64,000 bases of DNA from Unio delphinus (lineage: Eukaryota; Mollusca; Bivalvia; Unionida; Unionidae), in contig JAQISU010000233.1 of the NCBI GenBank assembly GCA_029339505.1, positions 6,061,501-6,125,500 on the forward strand, read 5' to 3'. Position 1 is the first letter of the stretch; each line of letters opens with the position of its first letter. A program made the translations under genes and the position numbers. The notes below the pieces were generated by a model. That model saw only the letters and a program-made list of their open reading frames with translations. It was not told the origin of the DNA and did not search any database. This document shows positions 61,134 to 64,000 of this stretch, one piece after another.

Positions 61134-61784
61134 GGGGGGGGTCAAAAAGTCGCAAACTGTGGTTGTAAACAGTGCATAATTGCAATTTCCCCCAAAACGT
61201 TCGGTCAGATATTTAACTTAGACAATTGTCGAAACAACTCGCTATTCCGGTATGAAAGTTAGGCCTTTTTGTATTCACATTACTGACACGCATACATGAG
61301 CACCTCATCCATTATTCGTACAGCAAAGAAAGATCTATAATACTGACCTGATTAATGGTGGTACAACAGCACTTGACCCGAATCCACCTAGTAATGGGGG
61401 CAACCCTGGTTGCTGTGGATAACATGTGTTGAATAAACGTACACGTATATTATTATTAGTGTCGCATGCAGTGACTGCTTGGCAACTTATCAACGTCATC
61501 GGTAGCAAGGTGCAGAGCCTGCAGTCCACCTGGAAACTGTCAGTGGACCATTGTTCACAATGTGTGACATGGTCTGAAGAGCTCCACAGCAACAGGAAAA
61601 GTTAGTGGCCTGTCCCTGTCAGACAAGGATGACTACACAGCGACCATATCCTCTTAGGACTGATTTCAGGATGTATTTGTTGATCTATAATTTCAGCCTA
61701 TCTTAATCTAGCTCTGAATGTGATACTGTTAGACTGGAGATTCTAACTACACTGAATGCGTTTGAAATGGCATGAACGTTCCAA
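61131..61784. other. No supported gene; less AT-rich segment
   Basis: 61340-61680 is clearly less AT-rich (CTGCAGTCCACCTGGAAACT, GTGGCCTGTCCCTGTCAGAC). It has no long frame with a recognised domain; it may be a fragment of a retroelement I cannot name. Confidence 0.35.
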
Positions 61785-62570
61785 GTATCCCCATTCAGAC
61801 TTACCAAAGTGACCATGCTATCTCCATTCAGACTTAGCAATATGCCCATGGTGTCCCCATTCAGACATAACAAAATACCCATGGTGTCCCCATTCAGACA
61901 TAACAAAATACCCATGGTGTCCCCATTCAGACATAACAAAATACCCATGGTGTCCCCATTCAGACTTAACAAAATACCCATGGTGTCCCCATTCAGACTT
62001 AACAAAATACCCATGGTGTCCCCATTCAGACATAACAAAATACCCATGGTGTCCCCATTCAGTCTTAGCAATATGCCCATGGTGTCCCCATTCAGACATA
62101 ACAAAATATCCATGGTGTCCCCATTCCCCATTCAGACTTAACAAAATACCCATGGTGTCCCAATTCAGACTTAGCAAAATGCCTATTTTGTCCCAATTCA
62201 GAGTTAACAAAATGCCCATGGTGTTCCAATTCAGAGTTAACAAAACACCCATGGTGTCCCCATTCAAAGTTAACAAAATACACATAGTGTCTCCGTTCAA
62301 AGTTAACAAAATACACAGTGTCTCCGTTCAGACCTACCAAAATGACCATGGTGTCCCCATTCAGAGTTACCAAAGTAACCATTGGGTTCCCATATCAGAC
62401 TTAAAGTGCGCATGTTGTCCCCATTCAGACCTATCAAATTACACATGGTATCCCATTCATCTTTAACAGAATGCCCATGGTGACCCCATTTAGACTTGCC
62501 AAAGTGCCCATGTTGTTCCAATTCTGACATACTAATGTGCGCATGGTGTCCCAATGCAGATTTAATAACC
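61785..62570. repeat. 33-bp minisatellite
   Basis: About two dozen copies of GTGTCCCCATTCAGACATAA + CAAAATACCCATG. Copies in 61850-62100 are almost identical; those toward 62570 are increasingly diverged. Because 33 is a multiple of three, several frames stay open on both strands (for example 61809-62141 plus, 61703-62131 and 61818-62309 minus). Confidence 0.95.
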
Positions 62571-62798
62571 TACGATCCCATTTAAGTTTTAAAATCACAT
62601 GATGACCGGCATTTTAGGGGTGGAGTTTCAGTTAATTGTTAATGCGATTCTATTTTGAACACTTAAAGATTGTTCATCGACATATGTATTCAGAAATAAT
62701 AATGTTAATCGTGGTCATATGATGAGGTCTTGACCCATGAAATGAACTATTACATGACATATCTAATAATTGAACATATAGAATGCAAGAAGTCAACA
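62571..62798. other. No supported feature
   Basis: Short AT-rich spacer between two tandem arrays. Confidence 0.4.
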
Positions 62799-62900
62799 CA
62801 GACATCCGTATTGATACATTCATAACACGAACAGCCGTATTGGTACATTCATAACTCGCACAGCCGTATCGATAAATTCATAACACGCACAGCCGTATTC
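62799..62900. repeat. About 31-bp tandem repeat, 3 copies
   Basis: Units like ACAGCCGTATTGGTACATTC + ATAACACGC. Confidence 0.85.
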
Positions 62901-63214
62901 ATATATATTCATATATTATTGTGTATTCTGAAGCATTAAAAAACCTTTTGATTATTGTTTAATAATAACCAGAATAAATGTGTAAGGACGTTTATGCAAT
63001 GTGATCTAGGTCTCCACATCAGTGGGAATCTTCAGACGAGACAGTCTGGAATTGCTGTAAAATATGATCAACAATGTATTTAACTAAAACCAATGAAATG
63101 TCTCTTGGAAACTTTCTTGCACATGCAAGTGTAACAAAACACATGAAAGCAGGTTTATAAAATGGCGTAATTTATTTCAGGTAATGTGCCAACATTTACT
63201 AATAGAAAATATAC
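62901..63214. other. No supported feature
   Basis: Nothing recognised. Confidence 0.4.
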
Positions 63215-64000
63215 TGTCACAATTCAATATATATTGTTGATGCAATTTATATGATGTTTGCTTAGTTACAGGTCTGCATGATTTCGTTTGATACATTTGT
63301 ATAATTGATTTAATTTGATACATTTGTATAATAATGTCTCTTGTATTATGAATCGGAAGTTATTGCATGAATTCATTTCATACATTTGTATAATAATGTG
63401 CTTTTAAATTATGAATTGGAATTCTTACCTTAATTCTTAGTTAAGAATGACATAGTGTTAATTTATGACGTAAAAACACTATGCTGAGTTATGGAGTGTC
63501 ACGTTAATTCTTGAATGTATCAATCTGTTTGAAGAATGATTGTGTTCTAAGAATTTAATATATTACGTTAGTAATGGGTTACGAGAATACATGTGAATTC
63601 ACCGAATTTTAATGTCATAGATAATTTAGCGACAGTGTATACGATTCAACGCCTCGCTGTGTAGTACGTTAATGTATATGGGCAAGGAAAAACGAATTAA
63701 CAATTTGTTTAACTACCGTCATTTAAAGACATATTACTAGCCGTAAAGTTGTTATCACTGATAGAAATATCTGATTGTTCGAACCAATAATGCACAGTCT
63801 CAACTGTAACCATTGTAACGATAGACTTAGGTTGTTTTAATTTTCTTTTGAAAGGAAGAAAATAGCTTTTTGTGAAGTCCGTTAAGTTACGGGAATAACG
63901 ACGTAAACTTTGGGAAAAGAAATTGAGAGAGACGAAATTGCAGTGTACGCATGATACAGTTGACAAGTCCAGAATCAAGCGAAATATCCACGAGTGCAGA
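63215..64000 (+). mobile_element. Repeat family R1, copy 3, cut by the window end
   Basis: Starts sharply at TGTCACAATTCAAT and follows copies 1 and 2 (GTTGATGCAATTTATATGAT, GATTTCGTTTGATACATTTG, TATCACTGATAGAAATATCT). The region upstream of the TG, shared by copies 1 and 2, is absent here, which supports 63215 as a true element boundary. The element runs past the window, so its far end and any coding part are not visible. Confidence 0.75.

Noticed and set aside
61703..62382. Repeat proteins of 96-163 residues on both strands
   Set aside because: All come from a 33-bp array; mutually overlapping frames cannot all be genes and none has a convincing start context.

Overview
The window looks like a gene-poor, AT-rich stretch of an animal genome. 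A mollusc is most likely: the two kinds of tRNA-derived SINE, an L2/CR1-type LINE, Gmr1-like LTR elements and the abundance of long (AT)n and other tandem arrays are all familiar from molluscan genomes. This is inference from sequence style; no host gene is present to confirm it. I could not support a single intact host protein gene. Almost every longer open frame is either transposon-derived or a by-product of a tandem repeat whose unit is a multiple of three.

The core of the window is 43.9-56.0 kb. A very young LTR retrotransposon (48218-54795) has two 1627-bp LTRs that differ at only four positions by eye, an ATATA target-site duplication, a tRNA-Leu-type primer site, a purine tract, and one intact 973-codon Gag-protease-integrase frame. 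It carries no reverse transcriptase. Just after the integrase stop, a second frame still encodes what reads as the last residues of RNase H. The element therefore looks like a Gmr1-type retrotransposon (integrase ahead of reverse transcriptase) from which RT-RNase H was deleted. It sits inside an older, internally deleted hAT transposon (about 48033-55977) whose remnant joins a BED-like finger directly to the hAT dimerisation region. Immediately to the left, on the minus strand, lies a decayed relative (43.93-47.4 kb, Leu-type primer site) that still shows the order Gag, integrase, reverse transcriptase, RNase H.

Elsewhere, from left to right: a 299-bp hAT-type MITE with a perfect 8-bp duplication (2.65 kb); a 41-bp minisatellite (6.0-7.15 kb); two SINEs with target duplications (9.36 and 12.03 kb); a 27/28-bp satellite with higher-order structure (17.2-18.9 kb); a 5'-truncated L2/CR1-like LINE (19.9-21.2 kb) and a second 3' fragment of it lodged in a roughly 30-bp minisatellite (34.1 kb); a repeat family with LTR-like ends in three copies (31.7-33.5, 57.7-59.3, 63.2 kb to the window end); a 26/32-bp array directly beside a second MITE (39.6-40.6 kb); and a 33-bp array (61.8-62.6 kb). 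Six (AT)n arrays of about 80-120 bp and several other microsatellites are scattered throughout.

The genes do not work together as a pathway. The biological content is a layered record of transposition: an old hAT, a young retroelement inside it, a dead relative next door, and LINE and SINE insertions dated relative to the repeats they interrupt.
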